Origin: DASPWW01 sp963841715
Lineage (GTDB): Bacteria; Actinomycetota; Thermoleophilia; Solirubrobacterales; 70-9
DNA length: 64,000 nt
Direction of reading: 5' to 3'
Assembly: GCA_963841715.1 (NCBI GenBank)
Contig: CAWJDP010000001.1
Coordinates: 1 to 64,000, forward strand
A program made the translations under genes and the position numbers. Below, one piece after another: positions 51,420-59,354 of this stretch. The first letter of the stretch is position 1; the number at the start of each line of letters is the position of its first letter. Below the pieces are notes generated by a model that was not told the DNA's origin, did not search any database, and saw only the letters and a list, made by a program, of their open reading frames with translations.

Positions 51420-51694
51420 GTGTGTCTGCCAAGGGCGCGCGACCTCGGGGCCAGAGAGTGGAGGTCGCGCGCGGCTGACGAGAGAGGAGTTCTCGTGAGC
51501 GCGGTAAGCCTGCCGTGCCTAGATGAGCGCGGGGTGAAAAACCGGATAAGCGTCAGGGCGCCGACGCCTGACGGATCGCTGTTTGCGTGTGAAAACCCTG
51601 TTAACAGCGAGTTTTGCCTCCCGCGCCGCCTGTACCATCACGGGCGACCGATGGCCAGAATGGTCATGTGTCTGCTGAGGAGGCCCTCCGCGTA
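51420..51694 (+). promoter_or_regulatory. Upstream region of the OmpR-type regulator
   Basis: No gene is recognised here. CGTCAGG (51551-51557) and CCTGACG (51567-51573) form a hairpin or dyad. GTGAAA (51589) and GTTAAC (51600) are 11 bp apart, a weak PHO-box-like arrangement, and CTGTTAACAG (51599-51608) is a perfect palindrome. Lower GC at 51590-51615 suits a promoter. Confidence 0.35.
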
Positions 51695-52516
51695 ATGAGC
51701 ACGGAGCCCGGGACGGTACGGCTCGCGTTGATCGACTCCGACACGGGGTTCCTACGCGTGCTCGGCAAGCGGCTCGACGCCGCCGGCTGGCAGTACCGCG
51801 TTCTGGGTGGAACCGCCCCCGTCGACGAGCTCGTCGCGATGAAGCTGAACGCGCTCCTGATCGACCTCTCCCTGCTTGGCCCCGACGGCTGGGGATTCCT
51901 CGAGCGCGTTTGCGGGATGCTCCCCGGCCTCGGGATCGTGGTCTGCACGCCGAACTCGACCGTCGCCCAGCGCGTGCGCGGGCTTCGCCTCGGCGCCGAC
52001 GACTGGGTCAACAAGCCGTGCCACCCCGAGGAGGTGATGGCGCGGATCGAGGCGGTAGTGCGGCGGCGCAGGCGCACCAGCGCCCAGCCTGACGCCGGGC
52101 CGGTGCTCGCCGGTGAGCTCGAGATCCGCTCGGACCAGTTCCAGGCCTTCGTCTCCGGGCAGCCGCTCGGGCTCACGCGGCGCGAGTTCGAGCTCCTCCA
52201 GGTGCTCGCGGACGCCCGCGGCTCGGTGATCGAGCGCGAGGACATCTACCAGCGCGTGTGGGGCTACGCGATGGCGCACGGCGATCGCTCGGTCGACGTC
52301 TTCGTACGCAAGCTGCGACGCAAGCTCGGGCGGCGCTCGCCCGGGTGGGAGTACATCCACACCCACTTCGGCGTCGGCTACCGGTTTGACCCGGTGCGCA
52401 CGACCGTCGACGGGCAGGCTCCCGAGGAGGAGCTCGGCGAACCGGATCAGCTCGTCGCCGAAACCGATACGAACGCCGGCGCGCCCGAGCCCGAGGCCGC
52501 CGAGACAGCCGGCTGA
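51695..52516 (+). CDS. OmpR/PhoB-type winged-helix response regulator
   Basis: 273 residues from ATG 51695; a GTG at 51668 would add nine. The receiver domain has L-I-D-S-D, phosphoacceptor Asp in A-L-L-I-D-L-S-L-L-G-P-D-G-W, Thr in V-V-C-T-P-N and Lys in W-V-N-K-P-C-H-P-E-E-V. The winged helix shows L-T-R-R-E-F-E-L-L-Q-V-L-A-D-A-R-G-S-V and D-R-S-V-D-V-F-V-R-K-L-R-R-K-L. An acidic tail of about 40 residues ends it. It lies upstream of pstS-pstC-pstA-pstB-phoU, so it may be the PhoB/PhoP regulator of this region. No kinase gene is in the window. Confidence 0.88.
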   Translation: MSTEPGTVRLALIDSDTGFLRVLGKRLDAAGWQYRVLGGTAPVDELVAMKLNALLIDLSLLGPDGWGFLERVCGMLPGLGIVVCTPNSTVAQRVRGLRLGADDWVNKPCHPEEVMARIEAVVRRRRRTSAQPDAGPVLAGELEIRSDQFQAFVSGQPLGLTRREFELLQVLADARGSVIEREDIYQRVWGYAMAHGDRSVDVFVRKLRRKLGRRSPGWEYIHTHFGVGYRFDPVRTTVDGQAPEEELGEPDQLVAETDTNAGAPEPEAAETAG

Positions 52517-52545
52517 CCGCGGGCGAGCGCGCAGCGGCCGGCAAG

Positions 52546-52567
52546 GCGGCGCGGGGGTGTGCGCCGC
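52546..52567 (+). terminator. Hairpin after the response regulator
   Basis: GCGGCGC (52546-52552) pairs with GCGCCGC (52561-52567) around an 8-nt loop, 29 bp after the stop. The rest of 52517-52777 shows no gene. Confidence 0.45.
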
Positions 52568-52777
52568 GCGCGAGCCACGGCGCGTGGTCGCCGGCGAGCG
52601 ACCGGGCCGACCCGGTCGAGACCGCGAGCCGCGTCGCGGTCGAAGCCGGGGTGTGAGCGGCGCCCCCCGTTCAAGGAGGGAGCCGCGGCAGCGAAGCCGA
52701 TGACTTAACGGTCCTCTCAAGCAATCTTTACGCCCGGTACACATGCGGCTTAGCCGACGGGCGTAGCGTGCGGCTCG

Positions 52778-53002
52778 ATGATCGATCGAGCGATTCGCAG
52801 CGCCCTCGGCCGCATCGGCGGCCGCAGCGAGGTTCTCTCGGCCTGCCCCGTGTGCGGGCGAGACGTGACCTCAGCGCACGAGCGCATCCGCGCCTGGCCG
52901 GGGACGTGGGCGCACGCGCGCTGCGCCGGCTACGCGCGCGGCGCCCACCGGCGCCACCGTCAGGCTGCGGCCTCGTCGCTTCGCGATCGCCGCGCCGCGT
53001 AG
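52778..53002 (+). CDS. Small zinc-ribbon-like protein
   Basis: 74 residues from ATG 52778; a TAGCGT box ends 8 nt before it, the arrangement seen at other genes here, which supports expression. After a basic helix (R-A-I-R-S-A-L-G-R) comes C-P-V-C-G-R-D-V (Cys23 and Cys26) and later W-A-H-A-R-C-A-G-Y (His46 and Cys49), a possible zinc site. The tail is very Arg- and His-rich. It may bind nucleic acid. No family is recognised. It lies between the regulator and pstS. Confidence 0.5.
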   Translation: MIDRAIRSALGRIGGRSEVLSACPVCGRDVTSAHERIRAWPGTWAHARCAGYARGAHRRHRQAAASSLRDRRAA

Positions 53003-53039
53003 GCGCATCCGTTCGCTCAGCGCGCAAGTCCCGCGCTCG

Positions 53040-53061
53040 GTTCACACCCTTTTTACATCGA
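53040..53061 (+). promoter_or_regulatory. PHO-box-like repeats before pstS
   Basis: GTTCACACCCT at 53040-53050 is followed directly by TTTTACATCGA at 53051-53061. The first seven bases resemble the GTTCACC core of actinobacterial PhoP direct repeats, with the same 11-bp period; the second copy is weaker. Confidence 0.5.
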
Positions 53062-53198
53062 AGAGGCGGCGAGGTAACAAGATGCCCGCCGCCCGCTGGC
53101 AGTTTGGCGGGCAACCCGGGCAGCCCTGCTCGAAGTCGGCAGCGCCCCGGTGTCTTGGACTTCGTGAACCGACTTCGTCAACCAGAGAAGGAGAACCC

Positions 53199-54227
53199 GT
53201 GACCTCACGCAAGCTCTTCTCGCTCGCCGCCGCCGGTGCGCTCGCGCTCAGCGTTGCGGCCTGCGGCTCGAGCAGTAACGGCGGATCTTCGAGTCCGCTC
53301 ACAGGAGCCGGAAGCACCCTGATCGCCCCGCTGATGTCGAAGTGGCAGTCCGGCTTCGACGAGGCGTCCGGAGACGCCGTCACCTACGGCTCGATCGGAA
53401 GCGGCGGCGGGATCGAGCAGATCACCGCCGGGACGGTCGACTTCGGGGCCAGCGACGCCCCGCTGACCCCCGACCAGCAGTCCGCGGCCAAGAACGTCCT
53501 GATGATCCCGTGGGCGCTGTCGGCTACCGACCCCGTCTACAACATCAAGGGCGTCGCCGACGGGCTGAAGCTCGACGGGCCCACGCTCGCCGACATCTAC
53601 CTCGGCAAGATCACGACGTGGAACGACCCGGCGATCGCGAAGCTCAACCAGGGCACGAGCCTGCCCTCGACCAAGATCACGCCGGTCTACCGCAGCGACG
53701 GAAGCGGCGATACCTACGCGCTCACCGACTACCTGTCGAAGGTGAGCCCGGAGTGGAAGAAGAAGGTCGGCACCAGCACGGAGGTCAAGTTCCCGACCGG
53801 CGTCGGCGGCAAGGGCAACGACGGCGTCTCCGCCGTGCTCGGTAAGACCGACGGCGCAATCGCCTATGTCGGCGTTGCGTACGCGTCCTCGAACAAGTTC
53901 AACCAGGCGGCGATGCAGAACGCCGCTGCGAACTTCGTTCAGCCGACGCTGAAGTCGATCGAGGCCGCCGGTCAGACGGTGAAGACCGTGCCGTCGAACA
54001 ATGCGGTGTCGATCACTGATCCGCCGGCCTCCGCGGCCGACGCGTATCCGCTGTCGACATTCACGTACGCCCTCGTCCCGTCGGACTCGGACAAGGCGGA
54101 CGTGATGAAGAAGTTCCTCACCTACGCGATCGGGCCGGGCCAGGATGCCGGGCCTCCGCTGTTCTTCGCCAAGCTCCCCGCGAAGATTCTCGCGGCGGAC
54201 AAGGCGACGATCAACAAGATCGGGTAG
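53199..54227 (+). CDS. pstS: Phosphate ABC transporter substrate-binding lipoprotein PstS
   Basis: 342 residues from GTG 53199 with AGAAGGAG upstream. Signal peptide with lipobox S-V-A-A-C at 18-22, so it is lipid-anchored outside the membrane. The phosphate-binding fold shows L-T-G-A-G-S-T-L-I-A-P-L, Y-G-S-I-G-S-G-G-G-I, F-G-A-S-D-A-P-L, then Y-R-S-D-G-S-G-D-T-Y and G-N-D-G-V-S-A-V. These give the Ser, Asp, Arg and Gly contacts known for phosphate. A strong hairpin separates it from pstC, favouring more PstS than permease. PHO-box-like repeats lie 138 bp upstream. Confidence 0.96.
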   Translation: MTSRKLFSLAAAGALALSVAACGSSSNGGSSSPLTGAGSTLIAPLMSKWQSGFDEASGDAVTYGSIGSGGGIEQITAGTVDFGASDAPLTPDQQSAAKNVLMIPWALSATDPVYNIKGVADGLKLDGPTLADIYLGKITTWNDPAIAKLNQGTSLPSTKITPVYRSDGSGDTYALTDYLSKVSPEWKKKVGTSTEVKFPTGVGGKGNDGVSAVLGKTDGAIAYVGVAYASSNKFNQAAMQNAAANFVQPTLKSIEAAGQTVKTVPSNNAVSITDPPASAADAYPLSTFTYALVPSDSDKADVMKKFLTYAIGPGQDAGPPLFFAKLPAKILAADKATINKIG

Positions 54228-54253
54228 CTAGAGCACAACCAGATCCGGCGATA

Positions 54254-54288
54254 GGGAGCTCGGGCTCGCCCTTTGAGCCCGAGCTCCC
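54254..54288 (+). terminator. Perfect 14-bp hairpin between pstS and pstC
   Basis: GGGAGCTCGGGCTC (54254-54267) pairs perfectly with GAGCCCGAGCTCCC (54275-54288) around GCCCTTT. No T run follows. It would act as a partial terminator or as a 3' stabiliser that raises pstS over pstCAB. Confidence 0.85.
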
Positions 54289-54358
54289 GCCGCCGGTCCA
54301 CCCGCGCAACCAGCTTCACAAGCGACCACACCACCAACTTCAAGTACAACCCGCACTC

Positions 54359-55354
54359 ATGGCAGCAACGGACAGCCTCGCCGAGACCGTCACGCTCAGC
54401 CCGCTGAAGCGCAGGCAGCAGGGGCCGATCGACCGCTTCGGTGACAGGGGCCTCTACGTCATCACCGCGCTCGCCGCGCTGCTGTCGATCGCGATCGTCG
54501 CCGGGATCGCGTACAAGGTCTTCGACGAGGCGGGCCACTCGATCTCAACCTTCGGGCTCGGCTTCCTCGGCACGAGCAACTTCGACCCGGTCCATGACAA
54601 GTTCGGCGCCGCGCAGTTCATCTACGGGACCGCGGTGAGCTCGTTCGGCGCGCTGCTGCTTGCGACGCCGCTGTCGATCGCGATCGCGCTGTTCCTGACC
54701 GAGCTCGCACCAAAGGGAAGCCGGACTCCGATCGGGACGCTCGTCGAGCTGCTCGCCGGGATCCCGAGCGTGATCCTCGGCCTATGGGGGATCCTCGTCC
54801 TCGGGCCGTTCCTGAACTCGGCGATCGAGCCGGCCCTGCATTCGATCTTCGGCTGGATCCCGATCATCGGGAAGCTGTTCGGGAGCGAGTACTCGCCCGT
54901 CGGCCTGTTCCCGGCGATGCTGATCCTGACGATCATGACTGTCCCGATCGTCTCCTCGCTGACGCGCGAGGTGTTCGCGACGGTGCCCAATGACGCCAAG
55001 GAGGGGGCGCTCGCGCTCGGTGCGACGCGCTGGGAGATGATCAAGATGACGGTGCTGCCGTTCTCGCGGCCTGGGATCGTCGCCGCGGTGATCCTCGGGC
55101 TCGGGCGCGCGGTTGGCGAGGCGATCGCCGTCACCCAAGTGATCGGCGGCACCGCGGGGATCAACGCGAACATCTTTCTCCCCGCCGACACCTTGGCGAG
55201 CCGGATCGCGAGCACCTACCAGGGGGCGACGAGCGCGCTGACCCTGTCGTCGCTCGGGTATTTCGCAGCAATCCTGCTGGTCCTGTCGCTGATCTTCAAC
55301 GGGGTCGCGCGGTTGATCGTCCGCAACCTCACACTGCGTTCCCAGGAGACCTGA
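54359..55354 (+). CDS. pstC: Phosphate ABC transporter permease PstC
   Basis: 331 residues from ATG 54359. Six membrane helices. The permease coupling motif is E-G-A-L-A-L-G-A-T-R-W-E-M-I-K (EAA loop), and F-G-A-L-L-L-A-T-P-L-S-I-A-I-A and P-S-V-I-L-G-L-W-G are typical of PstC. The long outer loop (F-L-N-S-A-I-E-P-A-L-H-S-I-F-G) between helices 3 and 4 is as expected. It pairs with PstA to form the channel. pstA starts 3 bp after its stop. Confidence 0.96.
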   Translation: MAATDSLAETVTLSPLKRRQQGPIDRFGDRGLYVITALAALLSIAIVAGIAYKVFDEAGHSISTFGLGFLGTSNFDPVHDKFGAAQFIYGTAVSSFGALLLATPLSIAIALFLTELAPKGSRTPIGTLVELLAGIPSVILGLWGILVLGPFLNSAIEPALHSIFGWIPIIGKLFGSEYSPVGLFPAMLILTIMTVPIVSSLTREVFATVPNDAKEGALALGATRWEMIKMTVLPFSRPGIVAAVILGLGRAVGEAIAVTQVIGGTAGINANIFLPADTLASRIASTYQGATSALTLSSLGYFAAILLVLSLIFNGVARLIVRNLTLRSQET

Positions 55355-55357
55355 TCG

Positions 55358-56254
55358 ATGGCCGCGGAGCTACAGAGCGCGAGCAAGGTGCTGCAGGCGA
55401 GCCCGAACCTCAAGCGCCGCCAGCGCGTCAACCGGGGGATGGAGATCAGCGCCTGGGTCGCGGCGCTGTTCGCGGTCGCGGTGCTCGCGATCGTGATCTT
55501 CAGCGTGCTGCTCAAGGGCGTCGGCTCGCTCAACCTCGACTTCATCACCCAGACCCCGGCGACGTTCGGCGAAAGCGGCGGTGGGATCGCGAACGCGATC
55601 GTCGGTACCGCGATCCTCGTCGGGCTGGCGACGCTGATGTCGGTTCCGATCGGGATCCTGATCGCGATCTACACGAGCGAGTTCGCCAGCCCGCAGACCG
55701 AGTTCGTCGTTCGCTACACACTCGACATCCTCAACGGCGTGCCGACGATCGTCACCGGGCTGTTCATCTTCGGGCTGCTCGTCGTCGGCAACTTGCAGAG
55801 CGGCTACGCGGGCGCCGTCGCGCTCGCGATCGTGATGCTGCCGCTCGTCGCACGCGCCGCGCATGAGGTGCTGACGCTCGTTCCGTCGGGCGTCAAGGAG
55901 GCTGGGCTCGCGCTCGGCGTGAGCCGTTGGCGCACGGTCGTCTCGGTGATCCTGCCGACGGCGTTCAGCGGCATCATCACCGGCGCGCTGCTCGCGGTCG
56001 CGCGCGGCGCCGGCGAGACTGCGCCGCTTCTGTTCACGACGTCGATCTTCCCGAACACCGTCCAGACCGATCCGTCGACGGCGCTCCCCAACATCCCCGT
56101 GATCATCTTCCAGTACTCCGAGGCCCCCGAGCCGGCGAAGCACGCCCAGGCGTGGGCCGCGGCCTTGATCCTGATTGTGTTCGTGCTCATCATCAGCATC
56201 GTCGCGAGGTCGCTGTCGGCTCGGACTCGAAAGCGGCTCGCCGCCGCGCGATGA
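55358..56254 (+). CDS. pstA: Phosphate ABC transporter permease PstA
   Basis: 298 residues from ATG 55358 (GGAG 10 nt before). Six membrane helices; the EAA loop is K-E-A-G-L-A-L-G-V-S-R-W-R-T-V-V. V-P-I-G-I-L-I-A-I-Y-T-S-E-F and N-G-V-P-T-I-V-T-G-L are typical of PstA, as is R-G-A-G-E-T-A-P-L-L-F. It contacts PstB through the EAA loop. The gene is packed between pstC and pstB. Confidence 0.96.
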   Translation: MAAELQSASKVLQASPNLKRRQRVNRGMEISAWVAALFAVAVLAIVIFSVLLKGVGSLNLDFITQTPATFGESGGGIANAIVGTAILVGLATLMSVPIGILIAIYTSEFASPQTEFVVRYTLDILNGVPTIVTGLFIFGLLVVGNLQSGYAGAVALAIVMLPLVARAAHEVLTLVPSGVKEAGLALGVSRWRTVVSVILPTAFSGIITGALLAVARGAGETAPLLFTTSIFPNTVQTDPSTALPNIPVIIFQYSEAPEPAKHAQAWAAALILIVFVLIISIVARSLSARTRKRLAAAR

Positions 56255-56285
56255 GGTCGTGCAGAATTGAACGGAGGGAGCTGAC

Positions 56286-57197
56286 ATGCGTGCCGACCCG
56301 CCTGAGGTGGACATGATGCGCGACGATGTGATGCCCGACGACCCAACGACACCAGAGACAGCTCGCGATCCGAGCGAGCCGGCCACTGCGCCGACCGAGC
56401 CGTCCTCGAGGGAGCCCTCCGGCGGGATCGAGGGCCTGAAGGCGGAGCACCGTATCCAGCTCGAGAGGCTGAACGCCTTCTACGGCGACAACCAGGCGGT
56501 CCGTGATGTCAGCCTCGCGTTCGAGCCGGGCAAGGTGACCGCGATCATCGGCCCTTCGGGCTGCGGCAAATCGACGATGGTCCGCTGCGTCAACCGCATG
56601 CACGAGGAGATCCCCGGAGCCCGCTCCGAGGGCAGGGTGCTGCTCGACGAAGTCGACCTCCACGATGCCTCCGTCGATGTCGTCGCCGTTCGCCGGCTCG
56701 TGGGGATGGTGTTCCAGAAGCCGAACCCGTTCCCGACGATGTCGATCGCGGACAACGTCGCCGCGGGCCCGAAGCTGACCGGGATGAAAGGCTCGGCTTC
56801 GAAGGAGCGCGTCGAGAGCGCGCTTCAGAGCGCCGGCCTCTGGAGCGAGGTCAAGGACCGGCTTGGAAGCCCCGGCGTTGGTCTCTCGGGCGGGCAGCAG
56901 CAGCGCCTGTGCATCGCCCGCGCGCTCGCGGTCGAGCCCGACGTGTTGCTGATGGACGAGCCGTGCTCGGCACTCGACCCGATCGCGACGCTCCGGATCG
57001 AGGAGCTCGTCTCAGAGCTCAAGGATCACGTCACGATCGCGATCGTCACCCACAACATGCAGCAGGCGGCCCGCGTCGCCGACACGACCGCGTTCATGCT
57101 CAGCGGGGAGCTGGTCGAGGTTGGTCCGACGGAGAAGATGTTCACGAAACCCGACGACGACCGCACGGAGGAGTACGTCACGGGGAAGTTCGGCTGA
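56286..57197 (+). CDS. pstB: Phosphate ABC transporter ATPase PstB
   Basis: 303 residues from ATG 56286 with GGAGGGAG upstream. A Pro/Glu-rich N-terminal extension of about 55 residues is unusual; PstB is normally near 250 residues. Then L-N-A-F-Y-G-D-N-Q-A-V-R-D-V, Walker A G-P-S-G-C-G-K-S-T, Q-loop F-Q-K-P-N-P-F-P, signature L-S-G-G-Q-Q-Q-R, Walker B V-L-L-M-D-E-P-C-S-A-L-D and the switch H-N-M. The M-F-T-K-P ending motif is typical. A later ATG may be used, but the upstream SD favours this start. phoU overlaps its stop (TGATG). Confidence 0.96.
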   Translation: MRADPPEVDMMRDDVMPDDPTTPETARDPSEPATAPTEPSSREPSGGIEGLKAEHRIQLERLNAFYGDNQAVRDVSLAFEPGKVTAIIGPSGCGKSTMVRCVNRMHEEIPGARSEGRVLLDEVDLHDASVDVVAVRRLVGMVFQKPNPFPTMSIADNVAAGPKLTGMKGSASKERVESALQSAGLWSEVKDRLGSPGVGLSGGQQQRLCIARALAVEPDVLLMDEPCSALDPIATLRIEELVSELKDHVTIAIVTHNMQQAARVADTTAFMLSGELVEVGPTEKMFTKPDDDRTEEYVTGKFG

Positions 57198-57904
57198 TGG
57201 CGGAGAAGACGCGGGTCCACTACCAGGAGGAGCTCGAGGACCTCGAGCGAACCGCGCTTGGCGGGCTCGACCTAGTCACGGACTCCCTCGATCGCACGCT
57301 CGAGGCGGTCGAGCACCAGGATGTCGAGCTCGCCGAGCTGGTGATCGCGGACGACGACCGCATCGACGGCCGCTACCTCGAGGTTCACCAGGCGAGCTTG
57401 ACGATGCTCGCGACGCAGGCGCCGGTCGCCACCGATCTGCGGCTGATCGCGGCCCTGCTCCACGTCATGAAGAACATGGAACGGATGGGGGACCAGTGCG
57501 TGAACATCGCGAAGCTGATCCCGATCCTCGGCCACGATCCGCCGCGCGACGATGAGATGCTCAACGACATCCTGACGATGGGCACGCGGGTGCGGACGCA
57601 GATCTCGCAGGCGAAGAAGGCGTTCGCCTCGCGCGACGTCGAGCTTGCCCGCGACCTCGTGCAGCAGGACGATGTCGTCGACAACCTCAACCGCGAGTGC
57701 TTCCGCAGGGCGATCGAGATCGGCGACGACCCCGACACGCGCGAATGGGGCCTTTCGATGATGCTCGTCGCGCGCGCTCTCGAGCGGCTGGGAGACAACA
57801 CGGTCGACGTCGGCGAGCAGGTCGCGTTTGTCGTGACCGGCCTGTTCCGGGAGTTCGAGGACGCCTCGCATCCGGGCCGCGTCGCGCGGGAGCCCTCGAC
57901 CTAG
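57197..57904 (+). CDS. phoU: Phosphate transport regulator PhoU
   Basis: 235 residues; ATG 57197 overlaps the pstB stop. Two three-helix repeats, each with the metal-binding signature E-x-x-D-D-x: L-V-I-A-D-D-D-R-I-D with R-L-I-A-A-L-L-H, then M-E-R-M-G-D-Q-C-V-N, and L-V-Q-Q-D-D-V-V-D with L-E-R-L-G-D-N-T-V-D. PhoU links PstB to the histidine kinase that controls the Pho regulon and affects polyphosphate levels. It ends the pst operon. Confidence 0.95.
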   Translation: MAEKTRVHYQEELEDLERTALGGLDLVTDSLDRTLEAVEHQDVELAELVIADDDRIDGRYLEVHQASLTMLATQAPVATDLRLIAALLHVMKNMERMGDQCVNIAKLIPILGHDPPRDDEMLNDILTMGTRVRTQISQAKKAFASRDVELARDLVQQDDVVDNLNRECFRRAIEIGDDPDTREWGLSMMLVARALERLGDNTVDVGEQVAFVVTGLFREFEDASHPGRVAREPST

Positions 57905-57948
57905 GGATCGACTCACCGTTCCGCGGTCGCTTGTATAGGCTCGCCGCC

Positions 57949-58335
57949 GTGAGCTACACCAAAAAGAACCTGCGCGACGTCGAGGATCTCGCCGTCAAGC
58001 ATGGCTACTCGGAGACGCAGGAGGCGCGCTTTCCGCGCGAGGAGCTCCGCGCCGAGGACACCGGGCTCGCGTACCACGTGCTGATGCCCGGCAAGCGCCA
58101 GGCGTTTGCCCACCGCCACCGCACCGTTGAGGAGATCTTCGTCGTGCTCTCGGGGGACGGGCGCGTGAAGCTCGACGACGAAGTCGTCGACGTCGACGTC
58201 ATGGACGCGATCCGGATCGCGCCGCACGTGACTCGGGCATTCGAGGCCGGGTCCGATGGCCTCGAGTTGCTCGTCTTCGGCCCCCACGCCGAGGGCGACG
58301 CGATGATGGTCCCGAACTTCTGGGAAGCCGCTTAG
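57949..58335 (+). CDS. Cupin-fold protein
   Basis: 128 residues from GTG 57949; a TAGGCT box ends 7 nt before it, so the transcript is probably leaderless. The single cupin barrel has motif 1 H-R-H-R-T-V-E-E-I-F-V-V-L-S-G-D-G and motif 2 I-A-P-H-V-T-R-A-F, giving a metal site of three His and one Glu (His56, His58, Glu62 region and the later His). It could be a small isomerase, dioxygenase or sugar-binding protein. No operon partner; it is convergent with the TIM-barrel gene (10-bp gap). Confidence 0.85.
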   Translation: MSYTKKNLRDVEDLAVKHGYSETQEARFPREELRAEDTGLAYHVLMPGKRQAFAHRHRTVEEIFVVLSGDGRVKLDDEVVDVDVMDAIRIAPHVTRAFEAGSDGLELLVFGPHAEGDAMMVPNFWEAA

Positions 58336-58345
58336 CCGGCGCCGA

Positions 58346-59227
58346 TCAGGCGGCGAGCGCCGGGGTGCCCCGCGCCGCTCCGAGCAGCTCCGCCGTGTCG
58401 CGGAGCAGATCGTCGGCCGACGGCATGTTGGGCGGGTGGACCTCGAGCAGGATCGGCGCCTCGTGCCAGAGCAGAAGCGGTGCGACCTCGTCCCAGGGGA
58501 GCGTCCCCCTCCCGGGCGGGAGGTGGAGGTCGAGCCGGAGCGGGTCGTGACCCGCCGGGGGTTCGTCGTGGAGCCGCCCGCCGAGATTGTCGTGGACGTG
58601 GAACACGGCCACCGAGTCGAGGGCGGGCTTCACGAGGTAGGACAGCTCGGTTCGCCTCAGACCGGCGACGACGTTCGCGTGGCCGACGTCGAGGCACAGC
58701 CCGACGCGCTCGGAGGCGATCCGGTTGACGAGGCTTCGCAGCAGCCTCGGTGTGTGCGAGAGGCGCTCAGGTCCGGGGAAGACAGGGGCGAGGTTCTCGA
58801 TCGCGATCGTCACCTCGAGCCGCTCGGCGCGATCCGCGAGGCGAGAGAGCGAGCGCGTCTCGGCAAGCAGCCGGTCCTCGCTCGAGGGCTCGTCGGGGAG
58901 GGCGTGGGCGTGGTAGACGACGTGGCCGGCGCCGATCTCGGAGGCGTAGGCGAGCAGTCCCTCGAACGCGCGGTCGCTCGACGGTGTCCCGGCGAGGAGC
59001 TCGTTCGGAGCATGGACGACGGTCCCCAGCGCGGTGCTGTCGAGCGCCGCGCGCACTCCGGCGGCATGGACGCTGCATGCCCTGGCGTCGGTGAGCACCG
59101 ACTCGGGCGGCGAGGGCACCTGGGTGCGGGTGAACCCCGCGGCCTCGAACGACTTCAACAGCGACTGGGACGACCACCAGCCGTTCGGCACCGCGAGGCC
59201 GAGGCGGTCGTTCAGAAGCCGGTCCAT
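58346..59227 (-). CDS. Sugar phosphate isomerase/epimerase-like TIM barrel protein
   Basis: 293 residues from ATG 59225-59227. Xylose-isomerase-like TIM barrel: V-V-H-A-P-N-E-L, H-V-V-Y-H-A-H-A-L-P, I-A-I-E-N-L-A-P (metal Glu), L-C-L-D-V-G-H-A-N (Asp and His), V-F-H-V-H-D-N-L-G and I-L-L-E-V-H-P-P. The metal ligands Glu, Asp, His and a final Glu are all visible. It may be a sugar epimerase or endonuclease IV relative; the motif set favours the sugar family. It is divergent from ppx, with a PHO-box-like array between. Confidence 0.8.
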   Translation of the reverse strand: MDRLLNDRLGLAVPNGWWSSQSLLKSFEAAGFTRTQVPSPPESVLTDARACSVHAAGVRAALDSTALGTVVHAPNELLAGTPSSDRAFEGLLAYASEIGAGHVVYHAHALPDEPSSEDRLLAETRSLSRLADRAERLEVTIAIENLAPVFPGPERLSHTPRLLRSLVNRIASERVGLCLDVGHANVVAGLRRTELSYLVKPALDSVAVFHVHDNLGGRLHDEPPAGHDPLRLDLHLPPGRGTLPWDEVAPLLLWHEAPILLEVHPPNMPSADDLLRDTAELLGAARGTPALAA

Positions 59228-59271
59228 GCTCTCGAGGTTAGGCGGAGTCCCTGCACCGACGGTAAAACGGC

Positions 59272-59300
59272 GGTGAATCCGTTGTGAACATCGTGTGACG
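59272..59300. promoter_or_regulatory. PHO-box-like array before ppx
   Basis: GTGAAT (59273), GTGAAC (59284) and GTGACG (59295) are exactly 11 bp apart. Read on the other strand they give ATTCACC, GTTCACA and GTCACAC, matching the direct-repeat plan of actinobacterial PhoP sites. The array lies between the divergent TIM-barrel gene and ppx. Confidence 0.65.
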
Positions 59301-59354
59301 GCCGCGAGCCAACCCTTGGCCCGCATCCGTTCGGTCTGAGAACATGGTTCCTCG

